From the NCBI GenBank assembly GCA_003223875.1, contig QHWY01000239.1, forward strand, positions 1 to 36,877: a stretch of DNA of 36,877 bases, in the 5' to 3' direction. The notes below the pieces were generated by a model. That model saw only the letters and a list, made by a program, of their open reading frames with translations, was not told the origin of the DNA and ran no database searches. A program made the position numbers and the translations under genes. Of the stretch, positions 17,153 to 26,103 are shown one piece after another (within the stretch, counting starts at the first letter, position 1; each line of letters starts with the position of its first letter). This DNA comes from Acidobacteriota bacterium (GTDB taxonomy: Bacteria > Acidobacteriota > Terriglobia > 20CM-2-55-15).

Positions 17153-18085
17153 TTATCCTTCCACTAACCTCGCAGGTATTGTTGCGGCCATATGTTGAAT
17201 TTCATCCGCTGAAAATCCGGCGTCGAGAAATCGCTGAGCATAGAGGGCGAAACCTTCGGCGACAGGTGGGTTAATGGTCTGACCGAGATCGGTCGAGAGC
17301 ATCGTCCGCTCGATGCCCGTTTTGCGGACGTTTGTGAACAGATCCTCCCACCGCGCCTTATTCGTATGCGTGGTCGTAAAACAATGCTCGATAACCGCGC
17401 CCATATCGGCCAATTGCTTTTGCTCTTCGCCGGTGAGGCTTTGCGAGGGAAACTCGGCGTGTGTGACGACAATCTTCTTCACCCCCATTTCACGCGCTTT
17501 GGAAACGAGCTTGAAGATTTCATGCCGGCCAAGATGGCCGGTGGCCAAAATCATGTTGTGCTTCGCAATGCGTTCCAGACAAAGCTTCCCCGCCTCCGTG
17601 ACGTTGCCGCCGGAACCCAGCGGCGACAGCGGCGCCGGCGAGATCCCTTCCGCGGCGAGTTCCCTTTGGATCTTCGCCCAAAACGGAAGCTTGGTGTTCG
17701 GTCCATCGAGACGCCCTGCAGTTTCATTGGCGGCATCCACCGTCGGCATCCACACGATCTTGGCTCCGGATCGTCCCGCAATCTCGAGCGCGACAGGATT
17801 GAAACCGCCGACGCTATGATTGAGTGTGATCGCGCCGTATGCCTCAATTCCAGGAACCGCACGCCGGACAACCTTTGCGCGTTCAGCGGTTGGAATGTAG
17901 TGCGATTTCAAAACAAATCCCTTCAACCCGTGCGACAAAAAATCCTTAGCAAGATCGACGTCGTCCGTGCGCCGCTCGATGACGTCGGGTGCGACATGGA
18001 CTTGCAGATCATACGCGCCTCGAATCGCTTCCCAAGCACGATCGGAAATGGGTTCAGTTATTTCGGCGCCGGTGGTTGTACTCAT
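17153..18085 (-). CDS. DUF6282-type amidohydrolase-like protein
   Basis: A 310-residue TIM-barrel protein. Candidate metal or catalytic residues follow the amidohydrolase pattern: DLQVHVAPD near residue 30, ATGHLGRHE, VTHAEFP, an EHCFTTTH segment and STDLGQ. KFVLKSHYIPT-like text after DLAKDFLSHGLKG is typical of the DUF6282 group as I know it. It likely hydrolyses an amide or lactone in the cytosol; the substrate is unknown. The gene is divergent from a GntR regulator 260 bp away and upstream of an NAD(P)-dependent oxidoreductase. Confidence 0.8.
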   Translation of the reverse strand: MSTTTGAEITEPISDRAWEAIRGAYDLQVHVAPDVIERRTDDVDLAKDFLSHGLKGFVLKSHYIPTAERAKVVRRAVPGIEAYGAITLNHSVGGFNPVALEIAGRSGAKIVWMPTVDAANETAGRLDGPNTKLPFWAKIQRELAAEGISPAPLSPLGSGGNVTEAGKLCLERIAKHNMILATGHLGRHEIFKLVSKAREMGVKKIVVTHAEFPSQSLTGEEQKQLADMGAVIEHCFTTTHTNKARWEDLFTNVRKTGIERTMLSTDLGQTINPPVAEGFALYAQRFLDAGFSADEIQHMAATIPARLVEG

Positions 18086-18144
18086 GTGTCTCCTTCTATG
18101 GCAATTCGGGCTGAAGAATCGCTCGGGCGGGACTCAGATCTGTC

Positions 18145-18161
18145 ATATCATAAAATGAGAT
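18145..18161. promoter_or_regulatory. candidate operator between hydrolase and GntR regulator
   Basis: ATATCAT-AAA-ATGAGAT is a 7-3-7 near-palindrome (one mismatch) in the divergent intergenic region 18086-18345. Its spacing suits a dimeric GntR/FCD repressor. A CCATGGATGG direct repeat near 18273 and 18293 is another candidate. Both are inference. Confidence 0.3.
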
Positions 18162-18345
18162 AAGAATATGCCACATGGAACGCGCGGCGGCATAAGAAAA
18201 ACGCGAACAATGACGACGCGCGGCGGTAGTGCCAAAAGTTCTATGAAAACAAGGTGAAGGGTCTTTGCGCCCCATGGATGGTTTGGCGCATGCCATGGAT
18301 GGCAGACTGCGGTCAAGCTGGTTACAGCTTGATGAGAGGAATCCT

Positions 18346-19080
18346 ATGAAAGAGACGGCCATGCCGTCGAGCCTTGCCAGTGAGGCCTACGAATTTGTTA
18401 AGCAGCGGATCCTTCGCGGCAACTTCACCATGGGTCAGGTGATATCGCGCCGGAAAATAGCGGCTGAATTGGGCATGAGTTTCCTGCCCGTATCCGAAGC
18501 TCTTTTACGGCTGGAGTTCGAAGGTCTGTTGGAAAGCCGGCCTCGGGCGGGCACCCGCGTCCGTATTCCCTCGCCTGAAGATGTGCGTGGGCACTACATC
18601 GTTAGGGAAGCCTTGGAGGTTCAGGCTTCAATGCTTTTCGCTGCTGTCGCTACCGAGGAAGATCGCATCGAGCTTCACGCGCTGGCCGCACGAGTCGACG
18701 CCATGTCGGCAACGAATCAGTCGCTTTATCTGCCGGCACATGAGAAGCTACACCGCCGGATCGCCGAGGGTGCGCGCTGTCCTGCCCTCAGTCTTGCCAT
18801 CGAAAAGACTCACGCGCTCGCATCTACCTGGTTTTGCGTCGCTCGTCCCCATTCGGATGAGAGTCCGCCGCGCCGGCATTCCGATCTTGTCGATATTCTC
18901 GTAGCCGGAGATCCCGTAAAAGCCGCGGAAGCAATGCGGGAGCACGTCCGTCGGGGCATGGAGAATACGATGAAGCGGCTGAAGCCGTACTTCCAGATTC
19001 GGAAGGCTTACGGGAAGACATTTTTCCGAAGCGAAAAGCGGGACAAGCTGAGGATTATTCTTCCATCCGCTTTGAATTAG
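18346..19080 (+). CDS. GntR-family transcriptional regulator (FCD domain)
   Basis: A 244-residue regulator. ATG 18346 has GAGAGGA 5 nt upstream; the frame is open further 5' but without support. The N-terminal winged helix contains AYEFVKQRILRGNF, SRRKIAAELGMSFLPVSEALLRLEFEGLLESRPRAGTRV, the classic GntR fold. The C-terminal helical domain (EDVRGHYIVREALEVQAS, HEKLHRRIAEGA, HSDLVDILVAGDPVKAAEAMREHV) is FCD with possible metal-binding histidines. Such proteins usually repress an adjacent catabolic operon and are released by a carboxylic-acid ligand; the divergent hydrolase-oxidoreductase unit is the obvious target. Confidence 0.9.
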   Translation: MKETAMPSSLASEAYEFVKQRILRGNFTMGQVISRRKIAAELGMSFLPVSEALLRLEFEGLLESRPRAGTRVRIPSPEDVRGHYIVREALEVQASMLFAAVATEEDRIELHALAARVDAMSATNQSLYLPAHEKLHRRIAEGARCPALSLAIEKTHALASTWFCVARPHSDESPPRRHSDLVDILVAGDPVKAAEAMREHVRRGMENTMKRLKPYFQIRKAYGKTFFRSEKRDKLRIILPSALN

Positions 19081-19104
19081 AGCGCGGTATCCATTAAGAT
19101 TTCG

Positions 19105-19137
19105 ACCCGGCGATGTAGTCGCGGCGATCCGCCGGGT
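19105..19137 (+). terminator. possible terminator of the GntR gene
   Basis: ACCCGGCG (19105) pairs with CGCCGGGT (ending 19137) around a GC-rich 17-nt loop, followed by only three T. It lies 25 bp after the GntR stop codon. Weak as an intrinsic terminator because the T-run is short. Confidence 0.4.
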
Positions 19138-19196
19138 TTAGGGGGGAATACAACTCGTAGTACAAAATCAAATTCAGAAAGGCCGGGAAGCGGATA

Positions 19197-20024
19197 ATGC
19201 CCGATCAAGTTCCCGAGGTTCTTGCTCTATTTCAATGCGCCATCTGCCAAGGAAACGATCCGGTTTGGACTTCTTCGAATCGTTCTGACCATCCGTTCGG
19301 CAGTCCAGGCCGGCTGATGTGCACCCGCTGCGGAACGGCGTTCAAGGTTAGAAATGGATATCTTGATCTGCATCCCGGCGATCCGGAACCAATCCCACCC
19401 ATACAACATTTGATGCAATTTCCGCCGATTGTCGCCGTATACGAGGCGCTGTGGCGTCCGGTCGGATATTTCATCGCCAGCAAGCATTCGTTTCCCAAAG
19501 ACGTCGACCGCATTGCGTCGCTGATCCAAAGAAAGCACGGCCTGATTCTCGATCTGGCATGCGGCCCCGGCACCTTCACAAGACGCATTGCCCGTCTGGT
19601 GCCGGAATCGACTGTTCTCGGTTTCGACCTTTCGCCGCAAATGCTCGAACGAGCGGTGCGACTTACGAACAAAGAGCGCCTCCGGAATGTTTATTACGTC
19701 CGTGGCAGCGCTCTGTCGCTTCCCTTCAAAGCGGAATCGTTTGATGCCGTGACCTGCTGCGGCGCCCTTCAGCTTTTCAGGGATCAGGACCAAGCGGTCG
19801 GCGAGATCGCGCGGGTCCTGAAAATGCAGGGCGATTTCGTCTGCCAGACCACGCTGGGGCCGCGGAAACCGCCGCTGTGGATTCGCATGGCCGACCGTAT
19901 GCTGAAGTTCGGATACTTTTATTTAGACGACCTCAAGGAGCGGCTCTATCGTTTCAATCTCGATTTGCAGGCCGAGGAGAGATCGAATATCAACTACATC
20001 TTCCGCGCGGCGAAGTCGGGGTAA
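19197..20024 (+). CDS. class I SAM methyltransferase with N-terminal zinc ribbon
   Basis: A 275-residue protein. A Trm112-like zinc ribbon is formed by C14/C17 (FQCAICQ) and C42/C45 (LMCTRCG). The methyltransferase follows with motif I LILDLACGPGTF (residues 116-127), motif II acidic residue in VLGFDLSPQML, and SFDAVTCCGALQLFRDQDQAVGEIARVLK, a Methyltransf_11 pattern similar to UbiE/RlmA-like enzymes. The substrate may be a lipid, quinone or small molecule; the zinc ribbon also occurs in 23S rRNA guanine methyltransferases of the RlmA group. The gene is isolated, convergent with the next gene across a hairpin. Confidence 0.85.
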   Translation: MPDQVPEVLALFQCAICQGNDPVWTSSNRSDHPFGSPGRLMCTRCGTAFKVRNGYLDLHPGDPEPIPPIQHLMQFPPIVAVYEALWRPVGYFIASKHSFPKDVDRIASLIQRKHGLILDLACGPGTFTRRIARLVPESTVLGFDLSPQMLERAVRLTNKERLRNVYYVRGSALSLPFKAESFDAVTCCGALQLFRDQDQAVGEIARVLKMQGDFVCQTTLGPRKPPLWIRMADRMLKFGYFYLDDLKERLYRFNLDLQAEERSNINYIFRAAKSG

Positions 20025-20032
20025 GAGAGTCA

Positions 20033-20091
20033 GCCACAAAAACGCACAAAAGACTCAAAAGGCATTTGTGAATTTTGTGCCTCTTTTTGGC
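20033..20091. terminator. bidirectional hairpin terminator, repeat family T copy 2
   Basis: GCCACAAAAACGCACAAAA and TTTTGTGCCTCTTTTTGGC flank a loop between two convergent genes. The right arm reaches the stop codon of the - strand gene at 20091. Same family as 5960-6012 and 24512-24572. Confidence 0.75.
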
Positions 20092-20705
20092 TAATAAATT
20101 ACCGTCGCTTTGCCGTTTTCCAGTTTCAACTCCTGGACTTCCCAAGGCAAATCGAACGGCTCACTCAAATCGGCCTCAGGGTATTTCGGCTTCACGTACC
20201 TTTTCAGCAAGGCTTGGATGAGGACGTTCGGTACCGGAATACCGTCGACCTGAACCTCTTGCAGATCGAATTTTCCGCGGCCGTCACGGCCGTTGAGCTT
20301 TCCTTTGAGGAACAGGTTATGAGTTCCACCGACCAATGCGTCGACGACGGGATTGCCGGTTGCGTTCGAAGGGAATGTGATTTGGGTGTCCGAGCCGACC
20401 GTATCGGGCGCAAGCTGGACATCGATCGAGTCGATCTGTCCCGGAATATCTTCTTTCAACGAATAAACAACGTAGGATCCCAACTCTTCTTCCGACAATT
20501 CGACTCGCGATGAGCCTCGTTTGTGCCCGAACGTTCGCGTTGCCTTCTTGATGGCGTCAATCTTCGCCTGCAGAGAGTGCGCGGACTTTTCAGATAGGCT
20601 TTTTGAAACACCAGTGCCTTTTGCCGCGATTCCATGAAAGGCGATTGCGCCGGCAACGGCCAGCACCGCCAAGCCGCTGATGACGATGAGTCCAATTTTT
20701 CTCAT
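20091..20705 (-). CDS. membrane-anchored hypothetical protein, 204 aa
   Basis: An N-terminal hydrophobic segment (IGLIVISGLAVLAVAGAIAFHGIAA) would anchor or export the protein. The mature part has a helical stretch (KSAHSLQAKIDAIKKATRTFG), then a beta-rich domain with ELGSYVVYSLKEDIPGQIDSIDVQL and DLPWEVQELKLENGKATVIY, suggesting a lipid- or membrane-associated fold. The family is not recognised. The start codon is immediately next to the lepB stop with no gap, so it is the third gene of the rnc-lepB operon and may be translationally coupled. Confidence 0.7.
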   Translation of the reverse strand: MRKIGLIVISGLAVLAVAGAIAFHGIAAKGTGVSKSLSEKSAHSLQAKIDAIKKATRTFGHKRGSSRVELSEEELGSYVVYSLKEDIPGQIDSIDVQLAPDTVGSDTQITFPSNATGNPVVDALVGGTHNLFLKGKLNGRDGRGKFDLQEVQVDGIPVPNVLIQALLKRYVKPKYPEADLSEPFDLPWEVQELKLENGKATVIY

Positions 20706-21467
20706 CTACCGAATGATCCTAAAGCTCCTCAACCACCGAGTTTTTGTGAAGAAATTGGTGACGAGGTCGGTGATTTGCTGGACGCGATCCACAACGTCGG
20801 TTCGACGGTATTCATCGGAATCCGTTTCATAGGACCAGTAAATGATCAGCCCTTTACCCACGATAAGCTCGCGAGGAACAAAGCCCCAATACCGGCTGTC
20901 GGCGCTGTTGTCGCGATTGTCACCCATAGCGAAGTAATGGTTCGCCGGGACGACGATCTCGCCATCCTTCGTGTACTCTTCATACCAATAAGGATCCTCC
21001 TCGGAGAAGGGGGGTATCCGGCCGGTGTGAGGCTTTGGAGGAAAGAAATCACGGAACGGATCCGCGTAAGAACCCGGGGGGCTCTTATGAATTTTGTAGG
21101 GCTCACTCAAGGGCACATGGTTGACGAATACCTGCTTGTCGACAATTTTCAGTCGGTCTCCCGGTAGTCCGATTGCGCGCTTGACGTAATGTTTCGTTAA
21201 ATCCTTGGGATACTTAAAAACGATCACATCGCCCCGCCTAATATCCTTTAAGGGAAGGACCTTATCGATGGCTGAGCCGCGCGAGCCGAAGACAAATTTG
21301 TTAACCAAAAGATGATCGCCGACCAGAAGATTGTCTTCCATGGAAGGTGTGGGTATCTTGAACGCCTGAACGATGAATGTCGTCCCGAACAGCGCCAGAA
21401 TCACCGTGATGACCAAGGACTCAAAATACTCGCGAGCCGTTGATTTTTTGAATGCCGCTTCAGCCAT
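20706..21467 (-). CDS. lepB: signal peptidase I
   Basis: A 253-residue inner-membrane serine protease that removes signal peptides of exported proteins. One N-terminal membrane segment (SLVITVILALFGTTFIVQAF) precedes the catalytic box IPTPSMEDNL with nucleophile S42. The general base is K96 in YVKRAIGLPGD, and the conserved GDNRDNSADSRYWGFV segment is near residue 190. It contains an extra loop rich in Pro, Tyr and Glu between the K96 region and the GDNRDNS box. It overlaps rnc by 8 bp. Confidence 0.96.
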   Translation of the reverse strand: MAEAAFKKSTAREYFESLVITVILALFGTTFIVQAFKIPTPSMEDNLLVGDHLLVNKFVFGSRGSAIDKVLPLKDIRRGDVIVFKYPKDLTKHYVKRAIGLPGDRLKIVDKQVFVNHVPLSEPYKIHKSPPGSYADPFRDFFPPKPHTGRIPPFSEEDPYWYEEYTKDGEIVVPANHYFAMGDNRDNSADSRYWGFVPRELIVGKGLIIYWSYETDSDEYRRTDVVDRVQQITDLVTNFFTKTRWLRSFRIIR

Positions 21468-22152
21468 TGGATACTCGCTCCAGAGCTTGCCGTGCCGCCG
21501 CTTGTTCGGCTGCCTTCTTGGTCAGACCGAATCCTTCGGCGACAGGTTCGCCAGCAATAAGCACTTGAACAGTAAATATTTTCTGGTGGTCCGGTCCTTC
21601 TTCGCTCCTGAGAACATAATCAGCGCGCCCGCGATATTGCGCCTGTAACTCCTCCTGAAGCGCAGTCTTGAAATCCCGCAGTTGCCGGTCTGAATCTCCG
21701 ACATCGTCCATCTGGGGTTCGAGAAAATTCAGAACCACACGGCGGACCTCCTCAAGACCACCATCAAGATAGATCGCACCGATAATCGCTTCGAGCGCGT
21801 CCACGAGTAGAGTTTGTTTTGTCCGTCCGCCGGTCTTTTCTTCTCCCCTTCCAAGTTGCAGGTACTCTCCCAATTCAACTCGTTCCGCGTATTTGACGAG
21901 ATTCGCCGAGCTCACAAAGAATCCCTTCAACTTTGAAAGTTCACCCTCGGTCAGCCGGGGATGGGATCGAAAAAGAAAATCGCTGACGAGAAACCCCAAA
22001 ACGGAATCACCAAGGAACTCTAGTTGTTCGTTATCACCCGCACCGACGGCTCGCTCATTAGCATGGGAGCTGTGCGTCAGTGCCTTTATGAGAAGTTGGA
22101 TGTCCTTAAACGTGTATCCGAGCTTGACTTGCAGATCCTCAATAGGACTCAT
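21460..22152 (-). CDS. rnc: ribonuclease III
   Basis: A 230-residue double-stranded-RNA endonuclease that matures rRNA and processes structured mRNAs. The signature NEQLEFLGDSVLG spans residues 41-53 with E45 and D49; the second metal site is D118 and E121 (LLVDALEAIIGAIYLDGG). A dsRBD occupies residues about 157-227 (DFKTALQEELQAQY...KKAAEQAAARQALERV). It is the first gene of the rnc-lepB-hypothetical operon, downstream of a very long hairpin (22161-22276), which as RNA would itself be a potential RNase III substrate. Confidence 0.97.
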   Translation of the reverse strand: MSPIEDLQVKLGYTFKDIQLLIKALTHSSHANERAVGAGDNEQLEFLGDSVLGFLVSDFLFRSHPRLTEGELSKLKGFFVSSANLVKYAERVELGEYLQLGRGEEKTGGRTKQTLLVDALEAIIGAIYLDGGLEEVRRVVLNFLEPQMDDVGDSDRQLRDFKTALQEELQAQYRGRADYVLRSEEGPDHQKIFTVQVLIAGEPVAEGFGLTKKAAEQAAARQALERVSNG

Positions 22153-22160
22153 AAATGAAA

Positions 22161-22276
22161 AGGTTGGTGGGGAAATTCGGGGTCAGACGGGTGAATTCCC
22201 TATTTTCCGCTTCAAGGTTCTTGTTTGGAAAATAGGGAATTCACCCGTCTGACCCCGAATTTCCCATCACCAACCT
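22161..22276. repeat. 116-bp near-perfect hairpin upstream of rnc
   Basis: Left arm 22161-22208 and right arm 22227-22276 pair over 48 bases with a single 2-nt indel and an 18-nt loop. Each arm contains GGGGTCAGACGGGTGAATTC or its complement. It fills the gap between the rnc start and the 3' end of the upstream TPR gene, both on the - strand. The GGGGTCAGAC core recalls REP-type or RAYT-associated repeats, from memory. No transposase is nearby. Confidence 0.85.
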
Positions 22277-22303
22277 CTATTCTACTACGCCGACGTCCGC
22301 CAT

Positions 22304-23422
<1,119 letters not shown>

Positions 23423-23560
23423 GTCGACAATTCTCCTTTTTAATTCTGATTCCAGTTCTGGATGGAAAGGATTTTATAACAAGTCCCGTGCCCGTTTCCG
23501 CGAATTTCGCGCTAGTATATTGGGTTTTTCGACGAAGGGGTTTTTGTAAGGAGGAAGGCA

Positions 23561-24502
23561 ATGAAGATTTGTATGGTTGGGCAAGGTGCGTTTGCCAAGA
23601 AGCATTTGGAAGGACTCAAGCGCATCAAAGACGCGGAAGTCATCAGTGTTTATGGCCGGACTGCTGAAACAACGGAAGCCACCGCCCAGAAGTACGGCAT
23701 CCCGCATTGGACAACCAATTTCGATGAAGCACTCGCTCGTCCCGGCTTGGAGGCGGTGATTCTGACCTCACCGACGCAGGTCCATGCCGAACAAGCCATC
23801 AAATGCATGCGAGCTGGAAAACATGTGGAGATCGAAATCCCAATTTCAGACTCTCTTGCCAACGCCGAGCGAATCCTTGCGGTGCAAAAAGAGACCGGCC
23901 TCGTAGCGATGGGCGGACATACTCGGCGATTCAATCCAAGCCATCAATGGATCCACAAGAGAATCAAAGCCGGTGAACTCAAGCTGCAACATCTAGTCGT
24001 TCAGACATTTTTCTTCCGCCGGACCAACATGAATGCGGAAGGAAAACCCCGAAGCTGGACGGATCATTTGCTCTGGCATCATGCCTGCCACACTGTCGAT
24101 TTGTTTCATTACCAAACCGGTGAGATTGCCTCGGAAGCACATGCCATGCAGGGTCCGATGCATCCCGAGCTAAAGATCGCAATGGACATGAGCATCCAGA
24201 TGAAAGTCCCCTCGGGCATCCTTTGCACGCTCGCGCTGTCGTTCAATAACAACGGCCCGATAGGTACATGGTTCCGATATATCTGCGATAACGGGACCTA
24301 TGTCGCGCGCTATGACGAACTCGTCGATGGCAATGAGAAACTGGTCGATGTCTCGAAAGTGGAGGTTTCCCTCGATGGAATCGAGCTGCAGGACCGCGAG
24401 TTCATCGCCGCGATTCAGCAAAAGCGGGAACCCAATGCCAGCGTGGCTCAGGTCATGCCAGCTATGCGCGTGCTAGACCGTCTGGAGAGGACAATGAAAT
24501 AG
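23561..24502 (+). CDS. ligC: Gfo/Idh/MocA oxidoreductase, LigC-like (CHMS dehydrogenase)
   Basis: A 313-residue NAD(P)-dependent dehydrogenase with TAAGGAGGAAGGCA just before the ATG. The Rossmann fold starts MVGQGAFAKKHLEG. The usual EKP motif is EIP here (residues 92-94). TRRFNPSHQ, FFFRRTNMNAEGKPRSWTDH followed by LLWHHACHTVDLF, and FRYICDNGTYVARYDELV match my recollection of LigC, the 4-carboxy-2-hydroxymuconate-6-semialdehyde dehydrogenase of the protocatechuate 4,5-cleavage pathway. If so, it forms 2-pyrone-4,6-dicarboxylate from the ring-cleavage product. No ligA/B, ligI or ligJ partner is visible within the window, so the assignment rests on sequence only. Confidence 0.75.
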   Translation: MKICMVGQGAFAKKHLEGLKRIKDAEVISVYGRTAETTEATAQKYGIPHWTTNFDEALARPGLEAVILTSPTQVHAEQAIKCMRAGKHVEIEIPISDSLANAERILAVQKETGLVAMGGHTRRFNPSHQWIHKRIKAGELKLQHLVVQTFFFRRTNMNAEGKPRSWTDHLLWHHACHTVDLFHYQTGEIASEAHAMQGPMHPELKIAMDMSIQMKVPSGILCTLALSFNNNGPIGTWFRYICDNGTYVARYDELVDGNEKLVDVSKVEVSLDGIELQDREFIAAIQQKREPNASVAQVMPAMRVLDRLERTMK

Positions 24503-24511
24503 AAGGGGAAG

Positions 24512-24572
24512 GCCACAAAAAAGCACAACAGTCACAAATCGTTTTTTGTGATTTTTGTGCCTTTTTGTGGCT
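24512..24572. terminator. bidirectional hairpin terminator, repeat family T copy 3
   Basis: GCCACAAAAAAGCACAA and TTGTGCCTTTTTGTGGC bracket a loop between the convergent ligC-like and TPR genes. Imperfect CACAAA/TTTGTG pairing extends the stem. Third copy of the family found at 5960-6012 and 20033-20091. Confidence 0.75.
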
Positions 24573-24581
24573 ATTGCTTTT

Positions 24582-26072
24582 TTATTTACACGCGTCCCCG
24601 TAAGGTTTTTGAACACCCGCGCGGGCGGCGGTTTGCGCGTTTCGCGTGTTATCGCCGATCTTTATCGCTTGCTGGTAATACTCGACTGCGCGACCCCGGT
24701 TGCATTCGAGATCGAAGATCCGGCCGAGATAGATATAAGACCAGACCTTCATGGAAGGTTCTGCCGCATCGCCGCGAATGGCGCGCTCGAAGTACTGCTG
24801 TGCGGTTTGCCGGTCCTCATTTTTGCTTGCGATCAGCGCGAGTCCATACATTGCCGCGCCGTTCTCGCGATCGAAATCGGAGAGAACCTTATGAAATGCC
24901 GCTTCTGCTTTCTCGTTATCACCCGCATTGAGAGCCGCTTCACCTTCTTTAAGCAGGTCGCGAACAGGATTCGCCGGCGGCTCGGAAGGTGGCTGAGGGA
25001 CTTCAGGGCGTGCGAGTGCCTTCTGAGGAACAGGGATGCTGTAAAACTTTTCGTCAAATCGCTGTTGCTCCGTCTTCACCTGAATTTGACGGGCCATGTT
25101 GATGAAGCTTTCTCGAATCGTGAGATCGCTGACTTCGAAGTTTGCGAGCTCGTCATAAAAATACGGCGTCAGTAATAAGCCCGACCGGTAATACACATCG
25201 ACGCTATCGCGCGCGCGTGCCGGGGGTACGCGGTCCATTCGCAATTCCAGCGCGCGGATCAATGATTCCGTAATCAGCACATGCACTTCGGACGTATAAG
25301 CCGGATCGACCCCGGTGGCTTTCTTGACGAGCGCCAGCAGTTGCGCATTGTTTTGAATCTTCGTGAGATTCGTAGCGACAACTCCATCCAGTTGGAAGTG
25401 AAGGTAGGCGTGACGAATGTCGTCGACTCGCGGCGCGGTGGAATCACCGATAACCACCGAGTAGCTGTCTTGATTGCTGCGAACATTCACCGTGTTAATC
25501 GGCGCGGCCAGCTCGAGGTAAATCGCCATGCTTCGGCTGGCAAACCCGCCGAGCGGCAGATGCAAATACGCGTCTGTTCGGACAATCGATTCCCTCAGAG
25601 CAGACGCAATTTTCGCCATAGCGCGCTCATATTCCGGCCGGACCTCGGTCCAGTGCTGTGAAATGTGGGCCTTTTCATAAAATTCACGCAAAAGATCGGC
25701 AAAACCGATGACCGAACGGGCATCCGGCGGGAGGAATTCTTCGCGTGTTACCGGTTTGAAAGCGGGTGCATCGCTGATACTGACGGCCAACGAAATGTAC
25801 TTCGCGAGCTGCGCTTCATCAGTCTCCTGCCCTTTATGACTGCTGTAGAAGTCTTTCAAGCGCAAGCGCAGGTCGGCATCGACTTCTGCTGCATATTTAC
25901 GGACTGTCTGCCGTACGGGGTGGTACTCGGATGCAAATTCCACGTCGAATCCAGCAGCGTTCAACCCGGCCATCGTCGTGAACAGCCGCAGGTCCGGCTG
26001 GACGATGACATTCGTGTTCTGGAAGAAAGCGGGCAGAGCCAGCATTAACGTAAGCAAGAACATAGCCACCAA
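24582..26072 (-). CDS. TPR-repeat secreted hypothetical protein, 496 aa
   Basis: Start is ambiguous: TTG 26072 is 11 nt after AGGAGGG, while GTG 26069 and ATG 26063 are further away; all retain the N-terminal hydrophobic segment MFLLTLMLALPAFF. The N-terminal about 330 residues are unrecognised, with many charged and hydrophobic helices (TVRKYAAEVDADLRLRLKDFY). The C-terminal 140 residues hold TPR-like helices (EGEAALNAGDNEKAEAAFHKVLSDF, MYGLALIASKNEDRQTAQQYFERAIRGD, YIYLGRIFDLECNRGRAVEYYQQAIKIGD), probably a protein-interaction module. It is divergent from the TIM-barrel isomerase gene. Confidence 0.75.
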   Translation of the reverse strand: MVAMFLLTLMLALPAFFQNTNVIVQPDLRLFTTMAGLNAAGFDVEFASEYHPVRQTVRKYAAEVDADLRLRLKDFYSSHKGQETDEAQLAKYISLAVSISDAPAFKPVTREEFLPPDARSVIGFADLLREFYEKAHISQHWTEVRPEYERAMAKIASALRESIVRTDAYLHLPLGGFASRSMAIYLELAAPINTVNVRSNQDSYSVVIGDSTAPRVDDIRHAYLHFQLDGVVATNLTKIQNNAQLLALVKKATGVDPAYTSEVHVLITESLIRALELRMDRVPPARARDSVDVYYRSGLLLTPYFYDELANFEVSDLTIRESFINMARQIQVKTEQQRFDEKFYSIPVPQKALARPEVPQPPSEPPANPVRDLLKEGEAALNAGDNEKAEAAFHKVLSDFDRENGAAMYGLALIASKNEDRQTAQQYFERAIRGDAAEPSMKVWSYIYLGRIFDLECNRGRAVEYYQQAIKIGDNTRNAQTAARAGVQKPYGDACK

Positions 26073-26103
26073 TCATAACATTGCCCTCCTGTACAATTCC
26101 TTC

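Noticed and set aside
17366..18163. 265-codon + strand ORF
   Set aside because: Lies antisense to the DUF6282-type gene, with Arg/His-rich composition and no ribosome site; a shadow frame.
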